A DNA stretch of 64,000 bases from Propionibacterium sp. (GCA_012517965.1 JAAYTZ010000060.1:1-64000); one strand, 5' to 3'; shown: positions 23,238-31,172, numbered from the stretch's first letter. Notes: generated from the sequence alone by a model not told the origin. Program-made: numbers and translations.

Positions 23238-24110
23238 ATGACGCACACAGTGGGCGCCGCGGTCGGCGACACGGTCCGGCGGCGCCTGACCGAACTCCTG
23301 GGGCCGCCGGGCGTCGCGACTCCCGCGGCACCCGTGCGGCCCGCGGTGGCCGCCGCGCCGGAGCGCCGAACCGACCCGGGCGAACCCGGGGTGGAGCACG
23401 AGCCCGGGGTGGAGCGGGATGACCCGCCCGTGGCGCTGGAGCGTCCGACCGCTCCGGCGGAGCCCTCGGCCCCTCCGGGGCGTGGCGCCCGGCTCGCCCG
23501 GCGCGCGCTCGACTTCGGCCGGGAGCACCTGATCGTCGTCGCGATCATCGCCTTGGCCGGCTGCCTGTGGGCCGGGGTGTCCCTGACGCAGGCGCGCACC
23601 GTTCCGGTGACCGTGGCGAGCGCCGCCCCGTCGGGGCCGGCGGCGCCGGCGTCCACCCCGCCGCCGCAGGTGCAGGTGCACGTCCTGGGGGCGGTCCGCA
23701 GCCCGGGGGTGGTGCGGCTGCCACAGGGCAGCCGCGTCAACGACGCCCTCGCGGCAGCGGGCGGCCTCACGGCCCAGGCTCGGCCCGGTGACCTGAACCT
23801 CGCCGCCGTGGTGGCCGACGGCAGCCAGCTCATCGTCGGCACGCCGGACGACCCGGGCGGCCGGGTGCGCTCCGCCGGCGGCGGGGCGACCGGAGGGGCG
23901 GGCGGGGCGGAGGCGTCCGGGCTGGTCAACCTCAACACGGCGACGGCCGAGCAGCTCGACACCCTGCCCGGCGTCGGGCCGGTGACGGCCCAGGCCATCA
24001 TCGCCTGGCGCACCCAGCACGGCCGCTTCACCCGGGTGGCCGAGCTGCAGGAGGTGGACGGCATCGGGGCCAAGACCTACGGCGCGCTCGCGGACAAGGT
24101 GACGGTCTGA
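23238..24110 (+). CDS. comEA: Competence protein ComEA (DNA-binding, membrane-anchored)
   Basis: 290 residues. A Pro/Glu-rich cytoplasmic N-terminus (about 90 residues) leads to one membrane helix (LIVVAIIALAGCLWAGVSL), an SLBB domain (VQVHVLGAVRSPGVVRLPQGSRVNDALAAAGG) and a C-terminal pair of helix-hairpin-helix motifs (VNLNTATAEQLDTLPGVGPVTAQAIIAWR, ELQEVDGIGAKTYGAL). In competent bacteria ComEA binds incoming double-stranded DNA outside the membrane. The last base of its stop codon is the first base of the comEC start codon, so the two are translated together. Confidence 0.93.
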   Translation: MTHTVGAAVGDTVRRRLTELLGPPGVATPAAPVRPAVAAAPERRTDPGEPGVEHEPGVERDDPPVALERPTAPAEPSAPPGRGARLARRALDFGREHLIVVAIIALAGCLWAGVSLTQARTVPVTVASAAPSGPAAPASTPPPQVQVHVLGAVRSPGVVRLPQGSRVNDALAAAGGLTAQARPGDLNLAAVVADGSQLIVGTPDDPGGRVRSAGGGATGGAGGAEASGLVNLNTATAEQLDTLPGVGPVTAQAIIAWRTQHGRFTRVAELQEVDGIGAKTYGALADKVTV

Positions 24111-26422
24111 TGGACGCCGATCGGGTCGACCCGCGGCCCGTCGTCCTGGGGGCGGCCGCCTGGGCGGGCACCTGGGCCGCGACCTCGGGGGAGGCCGCCT
24201 GGTGGGCCGCCGGGGCGGGGCTGGCCGCCGTGCTCGGCACGGCCGCGGCGGTCCGCCGCTCGCGGGTCTGGGCGGCGGCCGCCCTCCTCGTGGCGGTGTG
24301 CCTGGCCCTCGGAGTTCTCCGGGTGACGCAACTGGCGCAGGTCCCGCTGGCGCGGCTGGCGGCCGAACGGGCGATCGTCGAGGTCGACGCGGTGCTGGCG
24401 GGCGGCTCGCGCGAGTTCGCCGCGGCGGGCACCCGGCCGGCGGCCTGGTTCTCCGGGGCGCGGGTGACCGCCTTCAGCGGGCGCGGCGCCACGTGGGCGT
24501 CCGGGGTTCCCGTCGCCCTCGGGGCGACCGGCGACGACGTGGCGGCCTGGCGGGGGCTCGCACCGGGCACCACCGTCCGGGTCACCGTGCAACTGGCCCC
24601 CGCCACGCCGGACAGCGGCCTCGCGGCCGAGGCGCGGGCCCGCGGCACACCGGTCGTGATCGCCCCGCCCGACGGGCTGTCGGCGGCGGTCGAGCGGGTG
24701 CGGGCCGGGCTCCGTGCGGCCTGCGCCGGGCTCCCGCCGGACGCCCGCGTGCTGGTTCCCGCCCTCGTGGTGGGCGACACCAGCGCGATGGACGCGGACC
24801 TGCGGTCCCGCTTCCAGACGACGGGCCTCACGCACCTGACCGCGGTGAGCGGCGCCAACCTGGTGTTGCTGCTGGCGTTCGTGCGCGGGACGCTGCTGGC
24901 GGCCGGGGTCCGCGGGCGCTGGCTGACGGCGGCGCTGGGGGCCACGGTGTTCGGTTTCGTGGCGCTGTGCCTGGGCGAACCGAGCGTGGTCCGCGCGGCC
25001 GCGATGGGCCTGGTGGGGCTGGTGGCGCTGGGCTCGGGGGGCCGGGGACGGCAGGGCGTGCGGTACCTGGCGGTCGCGGTGCTCGGACTGGTGCTGCTGG
25101 ACCCCTGGATCGCGCGGTCGCTGGGTTTCGCCCTCTCCGTCACCGCCTCCGCCGGGCTGCTGTGGTGGGCGGGCCGGTGGAGCGGCGTGCTGAGCCGGTG
25201 GTTGCCGGTCCCGATCGCCGAGGCCGTCTGCGTCCCGCTCGCCGCCCAACTGGCCACGCAGCCGATCGTGACGGCGATCTCGGGTCAGATCAGCGTGGCC
25301 GGGCTGTTGGCCAACGCCGTGGCGGGCCCGCTGGTCGGCCCGGCGACGGTGCTCGGCTTCGTGGCCGCCGGCGTCGCGGTCCTCTCGGTTCCGCTGGCCT
25401 CGGGCTTCGCCTGGCTGGCCGGCTGGTGTGCGCAGGGTCTGTGCTGGATCGCCCGGCTGGGCGACGCGCTGCCCGGGGCGGCGATCCCGTGGCCGGCGTC
25501 CTGGTGGGCGGTCGTCCTGGTGGCGGTGGTCTGTCTGCTGGTGGCGTCGCTGGTGCCGCTGGTCTTCGCGCGACGCGGGCTCACCGTCGCGCTGGCCGTG
25601 GCCCTCGTGGCCACGCTCGCCCGGACGCCGGCCCCGCCGGGGTGGCCGCCGGCCCGATGGTCGGTCGTGGTGTGCGACGTGGGGCAGGGGGACGCCACCG
25701 TCTTCCGGGCCGGCCCCGGGGAGGCCGTGCTGGTGGACGCCGGCCCGGACCCCCGGCTGCTGGGCCGCTGCCTGGACCAGCTCGGCGTTCGCCGGGTGCC
25801 GCTGGCGGTGGTCACCCACCTGCATGCCGACCACGTGACCGGGCTGGCCGCGCTCGCGGGGCGCGGCGTCGCGACGGTGCTCACCTCACCGGCGCGGACG
25901 CCGGCGTCCGGCGACGCGGCCGTACGCACCCTGGTGGCCGCCGGGTCGACGCGGGCGACGGCCGAGGCCGGGGCGTCCTGGACGGCGGGGGCGGTGCGGG
26001 TGGACGTGCTGGCCGTCCCGATCCTCGAGGACGTCGGCATCGCCGACGAGGGCGAGTCGTCGGCCGAGAACGACGGGTCGCTGCTGCTGCGGGTCGACGT
26101 CGACGGGCTGACCGTGTTGCTCGCCGGCGACGCCGAGGACACCGGCCAGGAGCGGCTGCTGCGGCTCCAGCCCCTGCTGGACGTGGACGTGCTGCTCGTC
26201 CCCCACCACGGGAGCGCCCGCCAGTCCGCCGCGTTCCTGAGGGCGGCGGCCCCCGCGATCGCCCTGGTGTCGGTGGGGGAGGACAACGACTACGGCCATC
26301 CGGCGGGCCGAACGCTGCGGCTGGTGGGCGAGACCACCCGCACGATCCTGCGCACCGACGAGCACGGCTCGATCGCGCTCGCCCGCACGCCGGCCGGCTG
26401 GTCGGTCACCACCCAGCGATGA
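24110..26422 (+). CDS. comEC: DNA uptake channel ComEC/Rec2 with metallo-beta-lactamase domain
   Basis: 770 residues. Several N-terminal helices and an OB-like soluble segment precede the competence domain (LTHLTAVSGANLVLLLAFVRG; CLGEPSVVRAAAMGLVGL), which forms the membrane channel. From about residue 515 comes a metallo-beta-lactamase domain: VVVCDVGQGDATVFRAG, the metal motif HLHADH at residues 570-575, DGSLLLRVDVDGLTVLLAGDAE, and VDVLLVPHHGS. The HxHxDH motif is complete, so the nuclease-like domain is probably active. Natural transformation in this organism is possible, but assembly pilus genes are not in the window. Confidence 0.94.
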   Translation: MDADRVDPRPVVLGAAAWAGTWAATSGEAAWWAAGAGLAAVLGTAAAVRRSRVWAAAALLVAVCLALGVLRVTQLAQVPLARLAAERAIVEVDAVLAGGSREFAAAGTRPAAWFSGARVTAFSGRGATWASGVPVALGATGDDVAAWRGLAPGTTVRVTVQLAPATPDSGLAAEARARGTPVVIAPPDGLSAAVERVRAGLRAACAGLPPDARVLVPALVVGDTSAMDADLRSRFQTTGLTHLTAVSGANLVLLLAFVRGTLLAAGVRGRWLTAALGATVFGFVALCLGEPSVVRAAAMGLVGLVALGSGGRGRQGVRYLAVAVLGLVLLDPWIARSLGFALSVTASAGLLWWAGRWSGVLSRWLPVPIAEAVCVPLAAQLATQPIVTAISGQISVAGLLANAVAGPLVGPATVLGFVAAGVAVLSVPLASGFAWLAGWCAQGLCWIARLGDALPGAAIPWPASWWAVVLVAVVCLLVASLVPLVFARRGLTVALAVALVATLARTPAPPGWPPARWSVVVCDVGQGDATVFRAGPGEAVLVDAGPDPRLLGRCLDQLGVRRVPLAVVTHLHADHVTGLAALAGRGVATVLTSPARTPASGDAAVRTLVAAGSTRATAEAGASWTAGAVRVDVLAVPILEDVGIADEGESSAENDGSLLLRVDVDGLTVLLAGDAEDTGQERLLRLQPLLDVDVLLVPHHGSARQSAAFLRAAAPAIALVSVGEDNDYGHPAGRTLRLVGETTRTILRTDEHGSIALARTPAGWSVTTQR

Positions 26423-26431
26423 GCGGCGAGC

Positions 26432-26746
26432 TCAGGCCGTGCGGCCCCGGCCGCAGGTGCAGTCGGGACACTGGCAGTCGGTGCACTCGCACGGCCCGCC
26501 GGTGTGGCAGCCGCAGAGGTGCGCCTCGACCACGCCGATCACCCGGGGCGCCAGGTCGGGCGCCGCCAACGAGGCGAGACGCAGCTCCCGGGTCATCGTC
26601 CGGGCCTCGTCGAACCAGGCGGCGCAGTCGGGGCAGCGACGGAGGTGCGCGGCCACCGCGTCGGCCGTCGCGGCGGAGGTCTCGCCGTCCAGCAGGGCCG
26701 ACAGTGCCGCACGCCACCGTCGCGGCTGCCGGCACGTTCCCGTCAT
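26432..26746 (-). CDS. Zinc-finger anti-sigma factor with cysteine-rich C-terminal tail
   Basis: 104 residues from the ATG at 26746. The zf-HC2 (ZAS) motif is HLRRCPDC, i.e. H-x3-C-x2-C, following a helical segment that would pack on the sigma factor (RRWRAALSALLDGETSAATADAVAAHL). The last 27 residues hold eight cysteines and one histidine in the pattern CGCH-x4-CEC-x2-CQC-x2-CTC, which looks metal-binding. No membrane helix is present, so it would be a cytoplasmic anti-sigma factor. It is transcribed divergently from the SigC-like sigma gene, with only 30 bp between the start codons, and ends 10 bp from the convergent comEC stop codon. A TACCCT -10 box lies 6 nt before the ATG and no ribosome binding site is seen. 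Confidence 0.8.
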   Translation of the reverse strand: MTGTCRQPRRWRAALSALLDGETSAATADAVAAHLRRCPDCAAWFDEARTMTRELRLASLAAPDLAPRVIGVVEAHLCGCHTGGPCECTDCQCPDCTCGRGRTA

Positions 26747-26776
26747 GGCAGGAGGGTACCGGCTACGATCCGGCTC
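26747..26776. promoter_or_regulatory. 30-bp divergent promoter region between anti-sigma and sigma genes
   Basis: On the minus strand TACCCT (26758-26753) sits 6 nt from the anti-sigma ATG; on the plus strand TACGAT (26764-26769) sits 7 nt from the sigma GTG. The two -10 boxes are 5 bp apart, so each -35 region lies inside the other gene's promoter or coding start, and two polymerases could not bind at once. Both transcripts would be leaderless. Confidence 0.5.
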
Positions 26777-27367
26777 GTGGTCCCCGTCACCGTCCGCCGC
26801 ACCCAGGACGCCGCGGCAACGGCGCTCGCGCTCGCCGCCGGTGCCGGCGACCGATCGGCGCTGGCGGAGTTCATCCGGGTCACGCACCGCGACGTGTGGC
26901 GCTTCCTCGCTCACCTCACCGACCCGGACTCCGCCGACGACCTCACCCAGGAGTGCTACCTGCGCGCGATGGACGCCTTGCCGACCTTCCGCGGGGACGC
27001 CCCCGTGCGGCCCTGGCTGCTCACCATCGCCCGTCGCTGCGTCGCGGACGCCCACCGGCGCGCCGCCGTCCGGCCGCGGGTCGTCGTCGGCGACCTCGAT
27101 CCCGATCGCTGTCCCCGCTCGCTCCCCGACGCCTCCGGAGCCGTCGAGATCCGCGGCATGCTGGCCTCGCTGGACGCCGACCGCCGCGAGGCGCTCGTCC
27201 TGACCCAGCTCGTGGGCTTCAGCTACGCGGAGGCCGCTCGGGTCGTCGGCGTCCCCGTCGGCACCATCCGGTCCCGCGTCGCCCGGGCGCGGGCCCAACT
27301 CGTGGCCGAGTGGTCGGACGCCTCGCAGGAGACCCTGGACGTCGTCGGCGTCCTGCGGGCCGGCTGA
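26777..27367 (+). CDS. ECF sigma factor, SigC-like
   Basis: 196 residues from a GTG at 26777. Region 2 is FIRVTHRDVWRFLAHLTDPDSADDLTQECYLRAMDAL, with the core-binding DLTQE and the -10-recognition segment GDAPVRPWLLTIARRCVADAHRR; region 4 is LDADRREALVLTQLVGFSYAEAARVVGVPVGTIRSRVARARAQL. From memory the order of residues closely follows mycobacterial SigC (ALALAAGAG..., DVWRF, SADDLTQE, LLTQLLGLSYA). Such factors redirect RNA polymerase to a small regulon; in corynebacteria the related sigma-C is tied to copper shortage and respiratory genes. It is divergent from a zinc-finger anti-sigma gene and upstream of modAB. Confidence 0.88.
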   Translation: MVPVTVRRTQDAAATALALAAGAGDRSALAEFIRVTHRDVWRFLAHLTDPDSADDLTQECYLRAMDALPTFRGDAPVRPWLLTIARRCVADAHRRAAVRPRVVVGDLDPDRCPRSLPDASGAVEIRGMLASLDADRREALVLTQLVGFSYAEAARVVGVPVGTIRSRVARARAQLVAEWSDASQETLDVVGVLRAG

Positions 27368-27393
27368 GCGGACGCCACGGCCGACCGGGCCGG

Positions 27394-27425
27394 CCCGGGA
27401 ACTTTCCGGGTGATTCGAGCGACCA
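27394..27425 (+). promoter_or_regulatory. Putative ECF-type promoter upstream of modA
   Basis: GGGAAC (27397-27402), 17-nt spacer, CGACCA (27420-27425). A GGAAC -35 with a CGxC-type -10 at 16-17 nt is the general ECF pattern. The -35 lies inside a 17-bp near-palindrome, CCCGGGAA-c-TTTCCGGG (27394-27410), which could also bind a regulator. The site is 38 bp before the modA ATG and 27 bp after the sigma gene. Confidence 0.4.
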
Positions 27426-27462
27426 GTGAGTGAGTCGTCCGCGTCGTGAGGAGCGCCGTCCC

Positions 27463-28305
27463 ATGTGGTCTCGTCGTACCGTCCTGTCCGTTCTCGCCGT
27501 CCTGCCGCTGGCGGGCTGCACGTCGACCGCCCCGGCCGCACCCGCCTCGCCTGCGGCGTCCGGCGGGTCGGCCGCGGCCTCGGGTGCCCCGTCGGCCGCC
27601 GGCACGCCGGTGGTGGTGTACGCGCCGGGCGCGCTCGCCGCCCACACGAAGACCATCGCCGCCGCCTACGCGGCCGCGGGCCTCGGGACCGTCAGCTTCG
27701 AGGTGGGGCACACGCCGGTGCAGCGCGAGCAGCTCGCCCAGGGCGCCACCCCCGACGTCTGGATCGCCGCCAGCCCCACCGACATGCAGACCGCGGCCGA
27801 CAAGGGCCTGGTCAAGGCGGACGCCGTCGAGCAACTCGCCACCACCCGACTGGTGGTTGTCGTCGCGCCTGGCAATCCGGGGAAGGTCACCGCCTTGACG
27901 GACCTGGCTCGGCCCGGGGTCAAGGTGCTGCTCGCGGTCGAGACCCTGCCCATCTGGACGACCACCAAGAAGACCTTCGACAAGGTCGAGGCCACCACCC
28001 CGGGCTTCACCGCGGCGGTGCTGGCCAACACGGTGTCCCGCGAACTGGGCGTGTCCGCGATCGTCCAGAAGGTGCAACTGGGCGAGGCCGACGCCGGCGT
28101 GGTCTTCGTGACCGACGTCCCCGCCGGCTCGCCGGTCGGCACCGTGGCGGTGCCCGACGACGTCAACACCACTCTCTCGCTGTCGCTCGCCCCAGTGACG
28201 GCGGGCAAGAACCCGGCCGGGGCGGCGTCCTTCATCGAGTTCATGACGCGCGGGCAGGGCAAGAGCGTGCTCACGCAGGCCGGCTACCTGCCGCCGGCGG
28301 CGTGA
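27463..28305 (+). CDS. modA: Molybdate-binding lipoprotein of an ABC transporter (ModA)
   Basis: 280 residues from the ATG at 27463 (GAGGAG 9 nt upstream). The N-terminus is a lipoprotein signal with lipobox LAGC (Cys19). The body matches the ModA family: VVVYAPGALAAHTKTIAAAYAA, GATPDVWIAASPTDMQTAADKGLV, then ARPGVKVLLAVETLPIWTTTKK and GEADAGVVFVTDV. It captures molybdate (or tungstate) outside the membrane for import by ModB. Molybdate is the most likely ligand but relatives bind other oxyanions. A GTGA overlap joins it to modB. No modC ATPase follows. Confidence 0.85.
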   Translation: MWSRRTVLSVLAVLPLAGCTSTAPAAPASPAASGGSAAASGAPSAAGTPVVVYAPGALAAHTKTIAAAYAAAGLGTVSFEVGHTPVQREQLAQGATPDVWIAASPTDMQTAADKGLVKADAVEQLATTRLVVVVAPGNPGKVTALTDLARPGVKVLLAVETLPIWTTTKKTFDKVEATTPGFTAAVLANTVSRELGVSAIVQKVQLGEADAGVVFVTDVPAGSPVGTVAVPDDVNTTLSLSLAPVTAGKNPAGAASFIEFMTRGQGKSVLTQAGYLPPAA

Positions 28306-29090
28306 CGCGGGCGACGGACGGGTGGCCGTTCGCGGTTCCGGCGGTCCTGCTCGTCGCGTTGCTCGCCCTGCCCGTCGCGGGCCTGAGCTGGGTCGCGCTG
28401 ACCGGCGACCTGGCCGGGTACCTGGCCGATCCCCAGGTCCACGCCGCCGTTCGGCTGTCGCTGCTGACCACGGCGGTGGCGATGGTCGTCATCGTCGCGA
28501 CGGGACTGCCGCTGGCGTACCTGCTGGCCCGCCATCGCTTCCCGGGCCGAGGTGTCGTCCAACTGCTGGTCGACATCCCGATCGTGCTACCGCCGATGGT
28601 CGCCGGGATCGCACTGCTCGAGGTGTTCGGGCGCAACGGCTGGCTGGGGGCCCCGCTGGCGGCGCTCGGGGTGGGGCTGCCCTTCACGACGGCGGCCGTG
28701 GTGGTCTCGCAGGTGTTCGTCGCCGGCCCGTTCTTCGTCCGCTCCGCGCGGGTCGGTTTCGCCTCGATCGACCCTCAGCTCGCCGAGGCCGCCCGGGTCG
28801 ACGGTGCCACCGAGCTGCGGATGTTCGCCCACATCATGGTGCCCGCCGCCCGGCGGGCGATCCTCGCCGGCCTGGTGCTGGCCTGGGCGCGGGCGCTCGG
28901 CGAGTTCGGCGCCACCCTCTTCTTCGCCGGCAACCGCGAGGGCGTCACCCAGACGATGCCGCTGGCGATCTTCATCGGGTTCGAGTCGAACCTGGCGCTC
29001 GCGGTCGGGTTGTCGTTCGTGCTGCTGGTGGCCAGCGTCGGCGTCCTGTTGGCCTTGCGCCTGCTGGGCGACGACGCCCCCGAGCGGTGA
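28302..29090 (+). CDS. modB: Molybdate ABC transporter permease (ModB)
   Basis: 262 residues from a GTG overlapping the modA stop codon. Six hydrophobic segments typical of BPD_transp_1 permeases are visible, and the cytoplasmic EAA loop reads EAARVDGATELRMFAHIMVPAARRAI, where the ATPase would dock. The segment VDIPIVLPPMVAGIALLEVFGRNGWLGAPL is typical of ModB/CysT-type permeases. With no ATPase gene next to it, it must share one encoded elsewhere or modC lies at another locus. Confidence 0.88.
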   Translation: MTRATDGWPFAVPAVLLVALLALPVAGLSWVALTGDLAGYLADPQVHAAVRLSLLTTAVAMVVIVATGLPLAYLLARHRFPGRGVVQLLVDIPIVLPPMVAGIALLEVFGRNGWLGAPLAALGVGLPFTTAAVVVSQVFVAGPFFVRSARVGFASIDPQLAEAARVDGATELRMFAHIMVPAARRAILAGLVLAWARALGEFGATLFFAGNREGVTQTMPLAIFIGFESNLALAVGLSFVLLVASVGVLLALRLLGDDAPER

Positions 29091-29105
29091 GCCGGCCGGG
29101 CGGGC

Positions 29106-29678
29106 TCAGGGCAGTTCGCTGTAGTCGACCAGGGTCCAGACGCGGTCGCCGAGGTCGAGGCAGGTGACCAGTCCGCGCCGGGGATCGAGGTAGAGGCTGC
29201 CGCCCCGGCCCACGGGCTGGCCGTCGACCACCTCCCCGCCCACGGGGGCCAGGTCGAGCAGGGCCGGCCCGTGGTCGCCCTCGGTCACGTGCACCGGGCG
29301 AAAGCGATCGCCGGGCCGGCCCCACACCGGCAACAGCTCCGGCCGCAGCAGCCCGACCGCAGGATGCACCCACCCCCGCGTCTCGGTCGTCGCCCGGGGC
29401 CGGGCGCCCGCGAGGCTGACGTGCCAGGACGCCAGCCCGTCGGGCCCGTACGACCACTCGACCAGCGCCGTCCGGGCCGACCAGCGCCCCGCGGCCCCGG
29501 CCGCCACCTCGATCAGTTGTTCGCCGTCGTCGACCCGCGCCACCGCCCGTCGCCGCGCCCCGGCCTCGGCCAGCCGCGCCAGCAGCCCGTCGATGACGGC
29601 GCGGACGCCGGCGTCGGGCTCGGCGGGCCGCACGTAGGGCGTCCGGTCGGGGTCGTCGGGGCGGTCCGACGGTTCCAT
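29106..29678 (-). CDS. Hypothetical protein
   Basis: 190 residues with no signal peptide or membrane helix. The N-terminus is acidic (EPSDRPDDPDRTPYVRPAEPD), followed by a helical segment (AVIDGLLARLAEAGARRRAVARV) and a beta-rich remainder with regularly spaced tryptophans (VEWSYGPDGLASWHVSL, LLPVWGRPGDRF, DRVWTLVDYSELP). Codon use matches the neighbours. I do not recognise a family. It is convergent with modB (16 bp between stops) and divergent from holA. Confidence 0.65.
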   Translation of the reverse strand: MEPSDRPDDPDRTPYVRPAEPDAGVRAVIDGLLARLAEAGARRRAVARVDDGEQLIEVAAGAAGRWSARTALVEWSYGPDGLASWHVSLAGARPRATTETRGWVHPAVGLLRPELLPVWGRPGDRFRPVHVTEGDHGPALLDLAPVGGEVVDGQPVGRGGSLYLDPRRGLVTCLDLGDRVWTLVDYSELP

Positions 29679-29755
29679 GGCCCCTCCTCCCGCGCGGTTG
29701 ACCGGATGGTAGCGCCCGACGGCGGGTTGTCGGCGGGGCCTGGCATGCTGAGCCC

Positions 29756-30748
29756 ATGGATCAGCCGCCCCGCTTCGGCCGCGTCGTGCTCGTCAGCGGC
29801 CCGGAGGCGGTGCTGGCCGAGCGGGCCGTCGCCCGGCTCGTCGGCGAGGCCCGCCGCGAGCGGCCCGCGGCGTCCCTCAGGCAGGTGGACGCCGCCACGC
29901 TCGACCTGGGCGGGCTGACGGAGGTGACGGGGGGTTCGCTGTTCGCCACCGATCAGATCGTCGTCATCGACGGGCTGGACAACCTGGCTCCCGAGTTGAC
30001 CGACGCCGTGGTGGGCCTGGCCACCCACCCCGTCGACGAACTGGCGCTCACGCTCGTGCACCCCGGCGGGGTGAAGGGCAAGGGGCTGCTCGACCGGCTG
30101 AAGAAGGCGCGGGTCGAGGTCGTCGACTGCCCGACGATCAAGGCCTGGGAGCTGCCGCAGTTCGCGATCAGCGAGGCCCGGGCCGCCGGCGGGCGCCTCG
30201 ACCAGGGCACGGCCGCCACCCTCGTCGAGGCGCTGGGGCCGGACGTGCGCGGCATCGTCGGCGCGGTGCGGCAGCTGCTCGCCGACTCCGAGGACGGCTC
30301 GATCACGGACGCCGTCGCGCGCCGCTACTTCGCGGGCCGGGCCGACGTGACCAGTTTCACGGTGGCCGACTCGGTGCTGGCCGGGCGGCGCGACGAGGCG
30401 CTCGGCCAGTTGCGGTGGGCGCTCGACAGCGGGGTGGCTCCGGTGCTGATCTGCTCGGCCATGGCCGCGGCGCTGCGGAACCTGGGGAGGTACCTGGACG
30501 CCCGGGACGCCCGGATCCGCGACGCGGACCTGGCCCGCACGATCGGCGTCCCGCCCTGGAAGATCAAGGACCTGGCGCGCGCCGCCCACGACTGGACGCC
30601 GAACGGCCTGGCCGAGTCGATCCAGGTGGTGGCCCGCGTCGACGCGGAGATCAAGGGGGCGGCCGCCGATCCCGGGTTCGCGCTGGAGCAGTTGGTGATC
30701 CGGGTCGCCGGGTTGCGCGGGCGGCGGCCGGAGCCCGCCCGGCGCTGA
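29756..30748 (+). CDS. holA: DNA polymerase III, delta subunit
   Basis: 330 residues. The clamp-loader delta subunit opens the beta clamp for loading on DNA. The N-terminal AAA-like domain carries VVLVSGPEAVLAERAVARLV in place of a functional Walker A, as is normal for delta, then GGSLFATDQIVVIDGLDNL and the DCPTIKAWELPQF region; the C-terminal collar has VPPWKIKDLARAAHDW. In related genomes holA follows comEC directly; here a 3.3-kb block separates them. It is convergent with rpsT across a strong hairpin. Confidence 0.92.
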   Translation: MDQPPRFGRVVLVSGPEAVLAERAVARLVGEARRERPAASLRQVDAATLDLGGLTEVTGGSLFATDQIVVIDGLDNLAPELTDAVVGLATHPVDELALTLVHPGGVKGKGLLDRLKKARVEVVDCPTIKAWELPQFAISEARAAGGRLDQGTAATLVEALGPDVRGIVGAVRQLLADSEDGSITDAVARRYFAGRADVTSFTVADSVLAGRRDEALGQLRWALDSGVAPVLICSAMAAALRNLGRYLDARDARIRDADLARTIGVPPWKIKDLARAAHDWTPNGLAESIQVVARVDAEIKGAAADPGFALEQLVIRVAGLRGRRPEPARR

Positions 30749-30777
30749 GCGACTCGGGCCGGGTGGCGACAGCACAA

Positions 30778-30810
30778 CGTCGCCCCGGGACCGTCGGGTC
30801 CGGGGCGACG
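30778..30810. terminator. Bidirectional terminator between holA and rpsT
   Basis: CGTCGCCCCGG pairs perfectly with CCGGGGCGACG (11 bp) around an 11-nt loop that can close two further pairs. It sits between two convergent stop codons (30748 and 30821) and can serve both transcripts. Confidence 0.8.
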
Positions 30811-30820
30811 CGGAGTCGGA

Positions 30821-31081
30821 TCAGAGCGCGGCGGCCTTGGTGGCGATGGCCGACTTGCGGTTCGCCGCCTGGTTGCGGTGGATGACGCCCTTGGCGGCGG
30901 CCCGGTCGAGGGCCCGGCACGCCACGCGCGCGGCCTCCTGCGCCTTCTCGACGTCGCCAGCCTCGACGGCCTCGCGGAACTTCCGGACGTGGGTACGCAG
31001 GGCCGACTTCACGGCCTTGTTGCGCAGGCGCGCCTTCTCGTTGGTGAGGATCCGCTTCTTCTGGGACTTGATGTTCGCCAC
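30821..31081 (-). CDS. rpsT: 30S ribosomal protein S20
   Basis: 86 residues from a GTG at 31081 (GAAGG about 10 nt upstream). S20 binds 16S rRNA early in 30S assembly. The sequence [25 protein letters not shown] and the C-terminal [19 protein letters not shown] are diagnostic, and the protein is strongly basic and helical throughout. A plausible sigma-A promoter (31144-31172, minus strand) lies about 60 bp upstream. It is divergent from lepA. Confidence 0.96.
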   Translation of the reverse strand: MANIKSQKKRILTNEKARLRNKAVKSALRTHVRKFREAVEAGDVEKAQEAARVACRALDRAAAKGVIHRNQAANRKSAIATKAAAL

Positions 31082-31143
31082 TGAGAGTGCCTTCGGGTTC
31101 GAGTCGTCGTACGGGGGTGCGCCCCCCAAGGGCGCGATTGGAC

Positions 31144-31172
31144 AGCTTACCAGCGGCGGCGGGGGGTCCCAA
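31144..31172 (-). promoter_or_regulatory. Sigma-A-type promoter of rpsT
   Basis: On the minus strand TTGGGA (31172-31167), a 17-nt spacer, then TAAGCT (31149-31144). Both hexamers are near consensus and the spacing is optimal, predicting a 5' untranslated region of about 55 nt before the GTG. Confidence 0.6.
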
